Shown in pieces: positions 8,583 through 15,913 of a stretch of DNA of 40,011 bases. The stretch is from an uncultured Treponema sp. (GTDB lineage Bacteria > Spirochaetota > Spirochaetia > Treponematales > Treponemataceae): assembly GCA_937891125.1 (NCBI GenBank), contig CALAEZ010000073.1, forward strand, positions 1-40,011, written 5' to 3'. Every line of letters starts with the position of its first letter. Position 1 is the stretch's first letter. Both the position numbers and the translations under genes were made by a program. The notes under the pieces are model-generated. The model did no database searches, was not told where the DNA came from, and saw only the letters and a list, made by a program, of their open reading frames with translations.

Positions 8583-9638
8583 ATGAACGTATCTGAAGCA
8601 AAGAAAAATCCGCTGAGCCTTCAGCTTAAGGTAGACGACTTTTTGCCTGCAACGGCAGAAGAAAAAGAATCGCTCGTGATTATGCGCGAGTCAGTCAGCT
8701 TCTGGAAAGACGGCATCCGCCGCTTCCGCAAGAATAAAATTGCAATGACCGCGCTTTCAATCGTACTTCTGATTGTCGTGCTCTGCTTTATCGTGCCGAC
8801 TTTCTACCCGTACAAGTACGAGGCGCAGATGAAGGGAAGCGAGCGTTTAGGTCCCATGCAGTATTCGGCAAGCGAACTTACGCGCATACAAGCTGGCGAA
8901 CACATTTTTCCGCATATTTTGGGAACAGACTCTAACGGACGCGACTACGCAATCCGCGTTATGGTCGGCGGCCGCGTTTCGCTTATGGTTGGCATTGTCG
9001 CTTCCGTGCTTATTCTGATTATCGGCTCGCTCTATGGCGCAATCGCCGGCTACTTTGGCGGCATGGTCGACTTAATCATGATGCGCGTGGTCGACATTAT
9101 CTACACCGTGCCAGACGTGCTTATCATCATCCTGCTTGCACAGACGCTAAAATTTCCGCTCCGCACGCTGGGAGCTGTTCCTGGCTTTGGCTGGATCCAG
9201 CGGCTTGGCCCGAACATGGTCAGTATGTTCATCGTGTTTGCGCTTCTGTACTGGGTCGGCATGGCACGCATTGTCCGAAGCCAGATTATGATTCTTAAGC
9301 AGAACGAATACGTAACGGCAGCAAAGGCACTGGGAGCTAAAAAACGCCGCATCATCGGAAAGCACCTGATTACAAACTGTATCGGCACGCTGATTGTTAC
9401 GACAACGCTGCAGATTCCGTCTTCGATTTTTACAGAGTCGTTCCTGTCGTTCCTTGGTCTTGGCGTGCAGGCTCCGATGCCGTCGCTCGGCTCGCTTGCA
9501 AGTGCGGCGTTAAACGGCTTCCAGAGCTTCCCCGAAAAACTTTTTGCGCCGGCAGCACTCATTTTCATCATCATCTTAAGCTTTAACCTGCTTGGCGACG
9601 GACTGCGCGATGCATTTGACCCGAAGCTGAAGTCGTAA
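8583..9638 (+). CDS. oppC: Oligopeptide ABC transporter permease OppC
   Basis: A 351-residue permease, the partner of OppB. It has an N-terminal cytoplasmic stretch of about 55 residues, a first helix near residues 56-75, a periplasmic loop containing the HILGTDSNGRDYAIRVMVGG motif typical of OppC/DppC, then the membrane domain. The EAA loop reads EYVTAAKALGAKKRRIIGKHL. It follows oppB by 14 bases with an AGGGA ribosome-binding site. The C-terminal LLGDGLRDAFDPKLKS is a family hallmark. Function: forms the peptide channel with OppB in the inner membrane. Confidence 0.92.
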   Translation: MNVSEAKKNPLSLQLKVDDFLPATAEEKESLVIMRESVSFWKDGIRRFRKNKIAMTALSIVLLIVVLCFIVPTFYPYKYEAQMKGSERLGPMQYSASELTRIQAGEHIFPHILGTDSNGRDYAIRVMVGGRVSLMVGIVASVLILIIGSLYGAIAGYFGGMVDLIMMRVVDIIYTVPDVLIIILLAQTLKFPLRTLGAVPGFGWIQRLGPNMVSMFIVFALLYWVGMARIVRSQIMILKQNEYVTAAKALGAKKRRIIGKHLITNCIGTLIVTTTLQIPSSIFTESFLSFLGLGVQAPMPSLGSLASAALNGFQSFPEKLFAPAALIFIIILSFNLLGDGLRDAFDPKLKS

Positions 9639-9667
9639 AGCGGAGGCAGCAGGTAAGATGATTGGTT

Positions 9668-9712
9668 GCAGCTATCTTTTTTGGCTGCCATTTTGTCCCG
9701 ACCAAGGTCGGG
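9668..9712 (+). promoter_or_regulatory. Two intra-operon stem-loops between oppC and oppD
   Basis: The 96-base gap inside the opp operon holds GCAGC/GCTGC (9668-9672 with 9684-9688) and a perfect 7-bp inverted repeat, CCCGACC-AA-GGTCGGG (9697-9712). Neither is followed by a T run, and the operon continues, so an mRNA-stability or differential-expression element is more likely than a terminator. The role is inferred. Confidence 0.45.
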
Positions 9713-9734
9713 TCGTATTGGTATAGGAGTCAGC

Positions 9735-10802
9735 ATGGCAGAGAATAACTATTTGGTAGACATACAGCACGAAAAGCTTTCGTTTTTTACGCCGGCGGGC
9801 GAGGTGAAGGCTCTAAACGACGTGACGCTCCATATGCAGGAAGGCGAAGTGCTTGGCATTGTAGGTGAATCTGGGAGCGGTAAGAGCGTTACTGCCTATT
9901 CAATTATGGGCTTAACAGCAGAAAACGGCAAAATCATGGACGGCTCGGTTACGTTTAACGGTCACCGCATTGACCAGATGAGCGAAAAAGAACTGCGTAA
10001 AATCCGCGGAAAGGAAGTGAGCATTATCTTCCAGGATCCGATGACGAGTCTGAATCCTGTCTGGACAATCGGAAATCAGATAGAAGAAGCCGTCAAGCTG
10101 CATACAGACAAAAAAGGTGCGGAAGCAACAGCCCGCGCCCGTGAGCTTTTAACGCTTGTCGGCATTAACGAGCCGGATAAACGCTTAAAGCAGTATCCGC
10201 ACGAGCTTTCCGGCGGCATGAGGCAGCGCGTGATGATTGCAATCGCCCTTGCCTGCGAGCCAAAACTTCTGATTGCAGACGAGCCGACAACCGCGCTCGA
10301 TGTTACGATTCAGGCACAAATCCTTGAGCTTATGCAGGAGCTTAAAAAGAAGCTCGGCATGGGCATCATCATGATTACGCACGATTTAGGCGTTGTCGCC
10401 AGCATGTGCGACCACATTGCCGTCATGTATGCGGGCGAAATCATCGAATACGGCACGACAGACGACATTTTCTATAACCCACAGCACGAATACACGCGCG
10501 GGCTTTTGCGCTCAATTCCAAAGTTCCACGAAAAAGATTACTCACGACTCGTGCCGATTGAAGGTCAGCCGGTCGACCTGCTGAACCGCCCGAAAGGCTG
10601 CTGCTTTGCGCCGCGCTGCTCAAGCTGCATGAAAATCTGTCTTGAAAAGCCGCCGGTACGCAACGAATACGAGTCTCTTGGCGGAGCTGCCGTTGGCGAA
10701 AACGTGCACTACGGCCGCTGCTGGATGGAGCAGAAAGCTCAAGTTTGTGGCAGCGCAGAGGCAAAGGTAGAAGCAGCAGCAACAGCAGGGGGCGAAAAAT
10801 GA
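9735..10802 (+). CDS. oppD: Oligopeptide ABC transporter ATPase OppD
   Basis: A 355-residue ABC ATPase. Walker A is GESGSGKS at 44-51, the signature LSGGMR at 158-163, Walker B LLIADEP at 178-184 with Glu183, and the switch His216. The C-terminal oligopeptide-type extension carries a cysteine cluster (Cys289, 290, 295, 298, 302), the position where some OppD proteins are reported to bind an iron-sulfur cluster. The start at 9735 is preferred over an upstream ATG at 9666 because TAGGAGT lies 5 bases before it and the N-terminus then matches the family. The last 20 residues are an Ala/Glu-rich tail. The stop overlaps the oppF start (ATGA). Confidence 0.93.
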   Translation: MAENNYLVDIQHEKLSFFTPAGEVKALNDVTLHMQEGEVLGIVGESGSGKSVTAYSIMGLTAENGKIMDGSVTFNGHRIDQMSEKELRKIRGKEVSIIFQDPMTSLNPVWTIGNQIEEAVKLHTDKKGAEATARARELLTLVGINEPDKRLKQYPHELSGGMRQRVMIAIALACEPKLLIADEPTTALDVTIQAQILELMQELKKKLGMGIIMITHDLGVVASMCDHIAVMYAGEIIEYGTTDDIFYNPQHEYTRGLLRSIPKFHEKDYSRLVPIEGQPVDLLNRPKGCCFAPRCSSCMKICLEKPPVRNEYESLGGAAVGENVHYGRCWMEQKAQVCGSAEAKVEAAATAGGEK

Positions 10803-11779
10803 GCGAAAACTTACTTAAAATAGAGCACTTAAAGCAATATTTCCCGGTTGCGGGAAGCAAAAAGATTGTACATGCGGTTGACGACGTAAGTTTTTTTATC
10901 AAAAAGGGCGAAACATTCGGCTTAGTTGGCGAGTCCGGCTGTGGAAAGACAACGACCGGCCGCTCAATCCTGCGCCTGATTGAGCCGACGTCGGGCAAAA
11001 TTACCTACGACGGCGAGGTGATTTTCGACAGCGCAGCCGGCGTAAAGGCAGATATGCGAGCGTACCGCAGAAAGATGCAGATTGTTTTCCAAGATCCGTA
11101 TGCGTCGCTTGACCCGCGCATGACCGTTGGCGACATTGTCGGCGAGGCACTTGATATTCACAAGCTGTATGAAAACAAGGCAGATCGCCGCAGAAAGATT
11201 ATTGCCCTGCTTTCAACCGTCGGCTTGAACAGCGAGCACGCAAACCGCTACCCGCACGAGTTTTCCGGCGGACAGCGCCAGCGCATCGGTATTGCACGCG
11301 CCCTTGCCGTTGACCCGCAGTTTATCGTCTGTGACGAGCCGGTTTCCGCGCTGGACGTTTCGATTCAGGCACAAGTCGTCAACATGTTCGAAGATTTGCA
11401 GAAAGAGCGCAATCTGACATACTTGTTCATTGCGCACGACCTTTCTGTTGTAAACCATATCTCAAGCAGAATCGGCGTTATGTACCTAGGGCACATGGTC
11501 GAAATGGCAGAGTCTGACGAAATCATCTTCCATTCCATGCATCCATACACGCGCTCGCTCATTTCTGCCGTGCCGATTGCAGACCCGAAGACAGCCCGCG
11601 CAAACAAGCGCATCATTCTTGAAGGCGATGTGCCAAGCCCGGTAAATCCGCCGTCAGGCTGTCCGTTCCGCACGAGATGCCCGTACGCAGATGCGCAGTG
11701 CGCCGAGCAAAAGCCTGAGTTTAAGGAAGTGGCTAGTGGACACTGGTGCGCCTGTCATCACTTAGATAAGCTAAATTAG
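10799..11779 (+). CDS. oppF: Oligopeptide ABC transporter ATPase OppF
   Basis: A 326-residue second ATPase of the Opp system. Walker A is GESGCGKT at 44-51, the signature FSGGQR at 155-160, and Walker B FIVCDEP with Glu180, followed by SALD; the switch is His213. The C-terminal GCPFRTRCPYADAQC motif (287-301) is the OppF/DppF hallmark. The ATG at 10799 overlaps the oppD stop by ATGA, so translation is coupled; the longer frame starting at 10745 lies inside oppD and is rejected. It heterodimerises with OppD to power peptide import. No oppA binding-protein gene follows, and none is found elsewhere in the window. Confidence 0.93.
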   Translation: MSENLLKIEHLKQYFPVAGSKKIVHAVDDVSFFIKKGETFGLVGESGCGKTTTGRSILRLIEPTSGKITYDGEVIFDSAAGVKADMRAYRRKMQIVFQDPYASLDPRMTVGDIVGEALDIHKLYENKADRRRKIIALLSTVGLNSEHANRYPHEFSGGQRQRIGIARALAVDPQFIVCDEPVSALDVSIQAQVVNMFEDLQKERNLTYLFIAHDLSVVNHISSRIGVMYLGHMVEMAESDEIIFHSMHPYTRSLISAVPIADPKTARANKRIILEGDVPSPVNPPSGCPFRTRCPYADAQCAEQKPEFKEVASGHWCACHHLDKLN

Positions 11780-11808
11780 GAACGTGCTGATTACCACTTC
11801 TGTCTGCT

Positions 11809-11862
11809 TAGTCTGACCGCTTGCTTGTTCTGTTTGGCGACAGGCGGTTGATAGACAGACTA
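11809..11862 (+). repeat. Long imperfect inverted repeat in the oppF-radical SAM gap
   Basis: TAGTCTG (11809-11815) plus ACCGC (11816-11820) pair with GCGGT (11844-11848) and CAGACTA (11856-11862), with a bulge on the right arm. No T run follows. It may be a degenerate terminator for the opp operon or a mobile palindrome remnant; nothing else is recognised in the 210-base gap except the promoter below. Confidence 0.4.
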
Positions 11863-11973
11863 GGTGACCGGCAGCTAGGCGCGGCGGAGTAGTGCGCTGT
11901 ATGCAATTTGTTAATTGTGCGCACGGCTACATGCTGTCTGTTGCTGTTGCAAGACAATAGTAGCGCAATCTGC

Positions 11974-11979
11974 TACACT
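11974..11979 (+). promoter_or_regulatory. -10 box (TACACT) of the radical SAM gene, 10 bases before its ATG
   Basis: TACACT is followed by ten bases and ATG 11990. No Shine-Dalgarno is present. A TTGCAA lies 21 bases upstream of the box, a poor spacing, so the -35 is uncertain. Confidence 0.45.
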
Positions 11980-11989
11980 TACTTCCGTT

Positions 11990-14587
11990 ATGAACGTCCT
12001 TATCCTGCAGCCGCCGGTCATGCAGCTAAATACTGCCTACCCAAGCGGAGCTTATCTTGCCTCATTTTTCCGCTCTCTAAAAAATGCTGACGGCGCGCCT
12101 GTTTGCAAAAGCGTGCGCTGGCGCGACCTTAACATTGAGCTTTTCTACGAGATTTTTTCGCGTTCTGGCTTAGAGCGGCTGTTTTCGCTTTCTTGTGACG
12201 CAGCTTTGGCGCGCGCTGAAAAGGCGGAGCGGGCAGGAGATGAGGAGACTGCATTTAATTTGCGCCGCTATGTTTCTGAGCGTGCGTTGTGGATTAACTG
12301 GATAGATGTGATAACAGCTCTGCTTCGTGGGGAAGAGCGGGAAAGTGCGCACCGTTTTGTATTTGGCGCACATGTTCCGCGCGGTAGCCGCATGGAGCGG
12401 TACCTGGCAGATTTGCAGCATGATGTAACAACCGATGACGCGCGCGCGCTTGCAAGCTTTGCACTTGCAGATTTGGCAGACTACATTACCGCCTCTTTTG
12501 ACGGGCATTTTGCGCTTGTGCGCTATGCAGAATCCCTTACGGTAAGTGAAGCAAGTTTTGAGCAGATTGCGCGCGGCGCAGACAGCCCGGTCATGCGTCA
12601 TTTTTATCAGCCGGTCTTGGAGCGCGTCCTGCAGGAAGAGCGCGCACTGTTTGGCACGCAGAGTGGGGGCGCGGCTTGTGCTGGCTCTGGCGGGACATGC
12701 GCCGACGCAGACACCGGCACGCACGTGGCTTGTATTGGCGCAGCCGCAGGCGATGAGTGCCGCGAGTCTTGCGGTGCAGAGCCGACTTTAGTTTGCGTGA
12801 GCGTGCCGTTTGCCGGTACCTTTGCCGCCGCCCTTGCGACCGGCCGTTTTTTTAAGCAGCAGTTTGGTGAGCGCGTCTTTGTAAGCATGGGAGGCGGCTT
12901 TATAAACACGGAGCTTCGCGACTGTACGCGCGAAAACACGCCGCTTTTAGCAAACTATTTAGATGCGCTGAGCTTTGACCGCGGCTATGCCGGCTACCGG
13001 GATCTGCTTGCAGCATTCACCGGCGGCGAAAATGCACTTCCTGCCGACGGCTCGTTTTACAAGCTGCGTCTGTTCACGAAAACTGCCACCACGCTGACCG
13101 CCCCAACCATCACGCTGCCCGCCAGTACGGTGGTTTCGGCACTTCGACAAAGCTCAGTGACCGAAATCTCAACGGACGCTGAGCCTGTCGAAGCGTCTTG
13201 CGTTGCCGAGCAGCGCGACTACGAGCGCGCTGCCCGCGAATACGAGCGCGAAATCACTTCCACGCTGATTCCCGATTTTTCTGACATCGACTTTAGCCGC
13301 TATCCGCGCCTTGTTGACGACACAAATCCCATGCACCGCCTGTGGTCTGACGGCGCGTGGATAAAAGTCTACATGGCACACGGCTGCTACTGGCATCAGT
13401 GCGCGTTCTGTGACGTAACGCTTGACTACGTATGCGGCTACTGCCCGACAAACGTCCACGCGCTTTACGAAAGTCTGCTTGCGCAGTGCCAGAAAAAAGG
13501 CGTGTACGGCATTCATTTTGTAGACGAAGCCATGCCACCGGCTCTTATGGTCGCCTTTGCTCGCGAAAACCTGGCGCACGGCTCGCCTTTAAGCTGGTGG
13601 GGAAACATCCGCTTTGAAAAGTTTTTTACGCGCGACGTTGCAGATTTTTTAGCGGCAGGCGGACTTGTCGGTGTTTCAGGCGGGCTTGAAATCGCGCTGG
13701 GAAGCGGCTTACAGGAAATCCACAAGGGAACAGACCTCCCGTCAATTGTCGCAGCCTGCTGCGCCTTTAAGGAAGCAGGCATTCTGGTGCACGCCTACAT
13801 GATTTACGGCTACTGGAAGGAAACGCCACAAGATTTAATCAATTCCATGGAAACGCTGCGCCAGTTTTATGCAAACGGACTTTTAGACAGCTCGTTCTGG
13901 CACAAGTTTGTGCTTACGCGCCACAGCCGAATCTACAAGGAGTGGAAGGAAGGCAAAGTTCCAGACCTAGAGCCGATTGAGCCGGGAGAAGATTTGACTG
14001 GCACAGACAGTTGCGGCGCGGCGCACGAAAAAACCTCGCAGGGCGCGAAAAAGCACGCCACAGCCAACGACAGTGAAGCCGCACGCACGGGCGCACGCAA
14101 AACGCCGCTCTTTGCAAAAAACGGACTGCACTTTGCAGGCGAAGAAAAAAGCGAGAAATACGGAAGCGCGCTCAATTATTCGCTTGAACGCTGGATGCAC
14201 GGCGAAGACTTGCACCGCCAGGTGCAAAAATGGTTTGATTTTTCAGTTCCGCGCCCGACAATCCCGCAGGATTTTATCGAAAAGCACATAGCTTCCTACG
14301 AAAGTGCGCGCGACAAAGCATTTTCCGCGCCGCTTCCCAAAAAAGTTGACGGTTGCATAGATAGCTCGCGCGTATTCTGGCTTGGCGGTGAAAAAATCAC
14401 TTCTGGCAAGCGTGGCACAGGGGCGCCTGGCGAGCGCAGCGCACGTGGCAAAAAATCTGCCAGCCAGCAAAATCCTGCAAGCCCCCGCGCAACCGTGCGC
14501 TGGACATACATGGGCGAAATGCACGAGCTTCCCGCAGACAGCCCTGAAAACGCATTTCGCGGGCGCGGTCTTTGCGTGCTACCGTAG
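11990..14587 (+). CDS. B12-binding-domain radical SAM protein with low-complexity inserts
   Basis: An 865-residue protein of unknown reaction. The N-terminus (MNVLILQPPVMQLNTAYPSG) is the cobalamin-binding-type Rossmann start of this class. Cysteines 466, 471 and 474 (GCYWHQCAFCD) form the expected 4Fe-4S site, but with CX4CX2C spacing instead of the usual CX3CX2C. The TIM barrel follows (SWWGNIRFEKF, VSGGLEIALGSG, AYMIYGYW). Start 11990 is chosen from the -10 box and the conserved N-terminus; the frame is open 25 codons further. Four stretches look inserted: a Gly/Ala/Cys-rich one (about 224-262), a palindrome-encoded one (385-402), and Ser/Ala/Lys-rich ones (about 669-702 and 805-835). Two more cysteines at 482 and 485 are extra. 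It stands alone, so no pathway can be given. Confidence 0.8.
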   Translation: MNVLILQPPVMQLNTAYPSGAYLASFFRSLKNADGAPVCKSVRWRDLNIELFYEIFSRSGLERLFSLSCDAALARAEKAERAGDEETAFNLRRYVSERALWINWIDVITALLRGEERESAHRFVFGAHVPRGSRMERYLADLQHDVTTDDARALASFALADLADYITASFDGHFALVRYAESLTVSEASFEQIARGADSPVMRHFYQPVLERVLQEERALFGTQSGGAACAGSGGTCADADTGTHVACIGAAAGDECRESCGAEPTLVCVSVPFAGTFAAALATGRFFKQQFGERVFVSMGGGFINTELRDCTRENTPLLANYLDALSFDRGYAGYRDLLAAFTGGENALPADGSFYKLRLFTKTATTLTAPTITLPASTVVSALRQSSVTEISTDAEPVEASCVAEQRDYERAAREYEREITSTLIPDFSDIDFSRYPRLVDDTNPMHRLWSDGAWIKVYMAHGCYWHQCAFCDVTLDYVCGYCPTNVHALYESLLAQCQKKGVYGIHFVDEAMPPALMVAFARENLAHGSPLSWWGNIRFEKFFTRDVADFLAAGGLVGVSGGLEIALGSGLQEIHKGTDLPSIVAACCAFKEAGILVHAYMIYGYWKETPQDLINSMETLRQFYANGLLDSSFWHKFVLTRHSRIYKEWKEGKVPDLEPIEPGEDLTGTDSCGAAHEKTSQGAKKHATANDSEAARTGARKTPLFAKNGLHFAGEEKSEKYGSALNYSLERWMHGEDLHRQVQKWFDFSVPRPTIPQDFIEKHIASYESARDKAFSAPLPKKVDGCIDSSRVFWLGGEKITSGKRGTGAPGERSARGKKSASQQNPASPRATVRWTYMGEMHELPADSPENAFRGRGLCVLP
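13142..13193 (+). repeat. REP-like inverted repeat inside the radical SAM coding sequence
   Basis: CTTCGACAAAGCTCAG (13142-13157) is the near-exact reverse complement of CTGAGCCTGTCGAAG (13179-13193), with a 21-base spacer. It stays in frame and encodes a Ser/Thr/Glu-rich linker between the cobalamin-type domain and the radical SAM domain. Palindromes with a TTCGACAAGCTCAG core occur as dispersed repeats in several bacterial genomes; that identity is from memory and not checked. Confidence 0.6.
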
Positions 14588-14596
14588 TCTAAGCTC

Positions 14597-14797
14597 TTAG
14601 AGTAATTTTATTTGGTAGCCAAGCGTTAGTAAAAGCGGACGTGACGTAAAAATATCGTAGCTGCCCTCTTTTGTTTTTAGTGAGTTTACTCCTACTTCAT
14701 AGCGAAGACCAAATATAATTCCACCGTTTTCATTAAGAGACAGCAAACAGTCAGTGCCAATAACGACAGAAGGAATCGGCTTCATTTTTTTCATAAT
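14597..14797 (-). pseudogene. Fragment of an outer-membrane beta-barrel protein, C-terminal end only
   Basis: From an ATG at 14797 the minus strand encodes about 66 residues without a signal peptide. They end in amphipathic strands (GIIFGLRYEVGVNSL, RPLLLTLGYQIKLL), which look like the last two strands of a treponemal outer-membrane barrel. A full barrel is several times longer, and the upstream frame overlaps an oppositely oriented regulator, so this looks like the tail of a truncated gene. It converges on the radical SAM gene with a 9-base gap. It could instead be a small intact protein, but the missing signal peptide argues against that. AT content is higher than in the flanking genes. Confidence 0.5.
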
Positions 14798-14811
14798 AAC
14801 ATTCCTTAAAA

Positions 14812-15081
14812 ATGCGTATGATGTCGCAGGAACGGCTTGCAGAGGCTGTGGAAACGTCAACGAATTACATTGGCGTTATCGAAATTGGAAAAAAGTTTCT
14901 TTCGTCGCAAATGATTGAACGTATTGCTAATGCGCTAGGGGTAGATTCGCCACTGCTTTTTACTACAGAAACAACGGAAGAAAATACAGTCCGTATCGTG
15001 AAGCCCGATAATGAAGTACTAAAAGCATTGCTGATGAAGCATCTTGAAAACGCTGTAGATGAAAGTCTTTCCAAATTATAG
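14812..15081 (+). CDS. XRE-family HTH regulator, N-terminally truncated
   Basis: An 89-residue protein, MSQERLAEAVETSTNYIGVI and onwards, that matches helices 2-5 of the HTH_3/XRE DNA-binding domain (about residues 4-45), followed by a short helical tail. XRE domains normally have about ten more residues (helix 1) before the SQE motif. Upstream in frame only HSLK precedes the ATG before a TAA at 14797-14799. The N-terminus therefore seems lost at the junction with the outer-membrane-protein fragment. No Shine-Dalgarno or promoter is seen, so the gene may be dead or expressed weakly from ATG 14812, 14818 or 14821. The AT-rich composition suggests a mobile or phage origin. Confidence 0.6.
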   Translation: MRMMSQERLAEAVETSTNYIGVIEIGKKFLSSQMIERIANALGVDSPLLFTTETTEENTVRIVKPDNEVLKALLMKHLENAVDESLSKL

Positions 15082-15088
15082 GCTGTCG

Positions 15089-15892
15089 CTACAAGCTGAC
15101 ATGAAATGACATACCTAATTCGCTCATGTCAAAGAGCGTGTTGGCGGTGTATTTGTCAGCGTTAAAATAGTAGCGGTTCTTGTAAAACGCTTTTCTGAAC
15201 GAAGTAAAAAAAGTAAATCCAACGGGATGCGAGGTGATAATCAGCTCGCCGCCGTAATACAGGTAACGCAAAATCTCTTTGGAGTAGTTTGCATACAGAA
15301 TCGGTGAGTAGGAAACAAATGTGTGCATACTAAGCCAGCGAAAGTACACGCGTGTTGAGTGCTGAATGCCAACTAAAACGGTGTTAAAGCGATTCGTGTT
15401 GTCGTCAATGCCCTCAAAATTATATGTGTAGTCAATAAACGAATAGCCGATAAACGGTCGCAGCTCAAATTGCGGAAAAAACGAAAGCGGCAGCAAAAAC
15501 TGCGCGTCAAACTCAATACAGCGGATACTGTCGTTAAAATCTTCATCAAGCCAGATGTCAGCGGAATCTGACCAAAAAAACTGTGGCTTACTGGTAAAGC
15601 CCAGATTCAACGCACATTTTACGTAGCTGCGCGTTGTTGTGTATGACTGCAGGTTTGAATGAAAGAGGATACCTGCAAAGGTAAGCGCTTCTGTTGTTGA
15701 GCTTTGTGAGCCGCTTTCTTTTGACATGACGATGTTAGTCAGGTTTTGAAAGCCCTCTGTTGTTTCAAACGTCCATTCCAGTCCAGAAAGCGGATCAATT
15801 GCTTTTATTTCCAGAGCACCAGCGGCATGCACTGCTTTTCCGGCGAACAGAATGAGAAAACAGCATATTTTGCAGAGCCTACGTAAATTCAT
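15089..15892 (-). CDS. Predicted outer-membrane beta-barrel protein
   Basis: A 267-residue protein with a signal peptide (hydrophobic residues about 8-22, likely cleavage after HAA near 24). The rest is rich in alternating hydrophobic strands with aromatic girdles (FELRPFIGYSFIDYTYNF, VYFRWLSMHTFVSYSPILY, YYGGELIITSHPVGFTFFTSF) and ends in an amphipathic strand, SELGMSFHVSL. This fits an 8-12-stranded outer-membrane barrel of the type common in treponemes; the function is unknown. The start at 15892 is supported by TATACT at 15900-15905, 7 bases upstream, with no Shine-Dalgarno. The promoter sits next to the arginase stop codon, so the two genes overlap in regulatory space. Confidence 0.75.
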   Translation of the reverse strand: MNLRRLCKICCFLILFAGKAVHAAGALEIKAIDPLSGLEWTFETTEGFQNLTNIVMSKESGSQSSTTEALTFAGILFHSNLQSYTTTRSYVKCALNLGFTSKPQFFWSDSADIWLDEDFNDSIRCIEFDAQFLLPLSFFPQFELRPFIGYSFIDYTYNFEGIDDNTNRFNTVLVGIQHSTRVYFRWLSMHTFVSYSPILYANYSKEILRYLYYGGELIITSHPVGFTFFTSFRKAFYKNRYYFNADKYTANTLFDMSELGMSFHVSL

Positions 15893-15899
15893 CGTGGTG

Positions 15900-15905
15900 A
15901 GTATA
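15900..15905 (-). promoter_or_regulatory. -10 box (TATACT) of the outer-membrane protein gene
   Basis: TATACT on the minus strand, 7 bases before ATG 15892, with no Shine-Dalgarno. The -35 region is A-rich and not recognisable. Confidence 0.5.
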
Positions 15906-15913
15906 GCATGCCT

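Noticed and set aside
9697..9712. CCCGACC/GGTCGGG hairpin as a terminator between oppC and oppD
   Set aside because: No T run follows and the operon continues with a matching ATPase gene.
11780..11973. tRNA or small RNA gene in the oppF-radical SAM gap
   Set aside because: No cloverleaf, no CCA end and no promoter in front; only the inverted repeat is seen.
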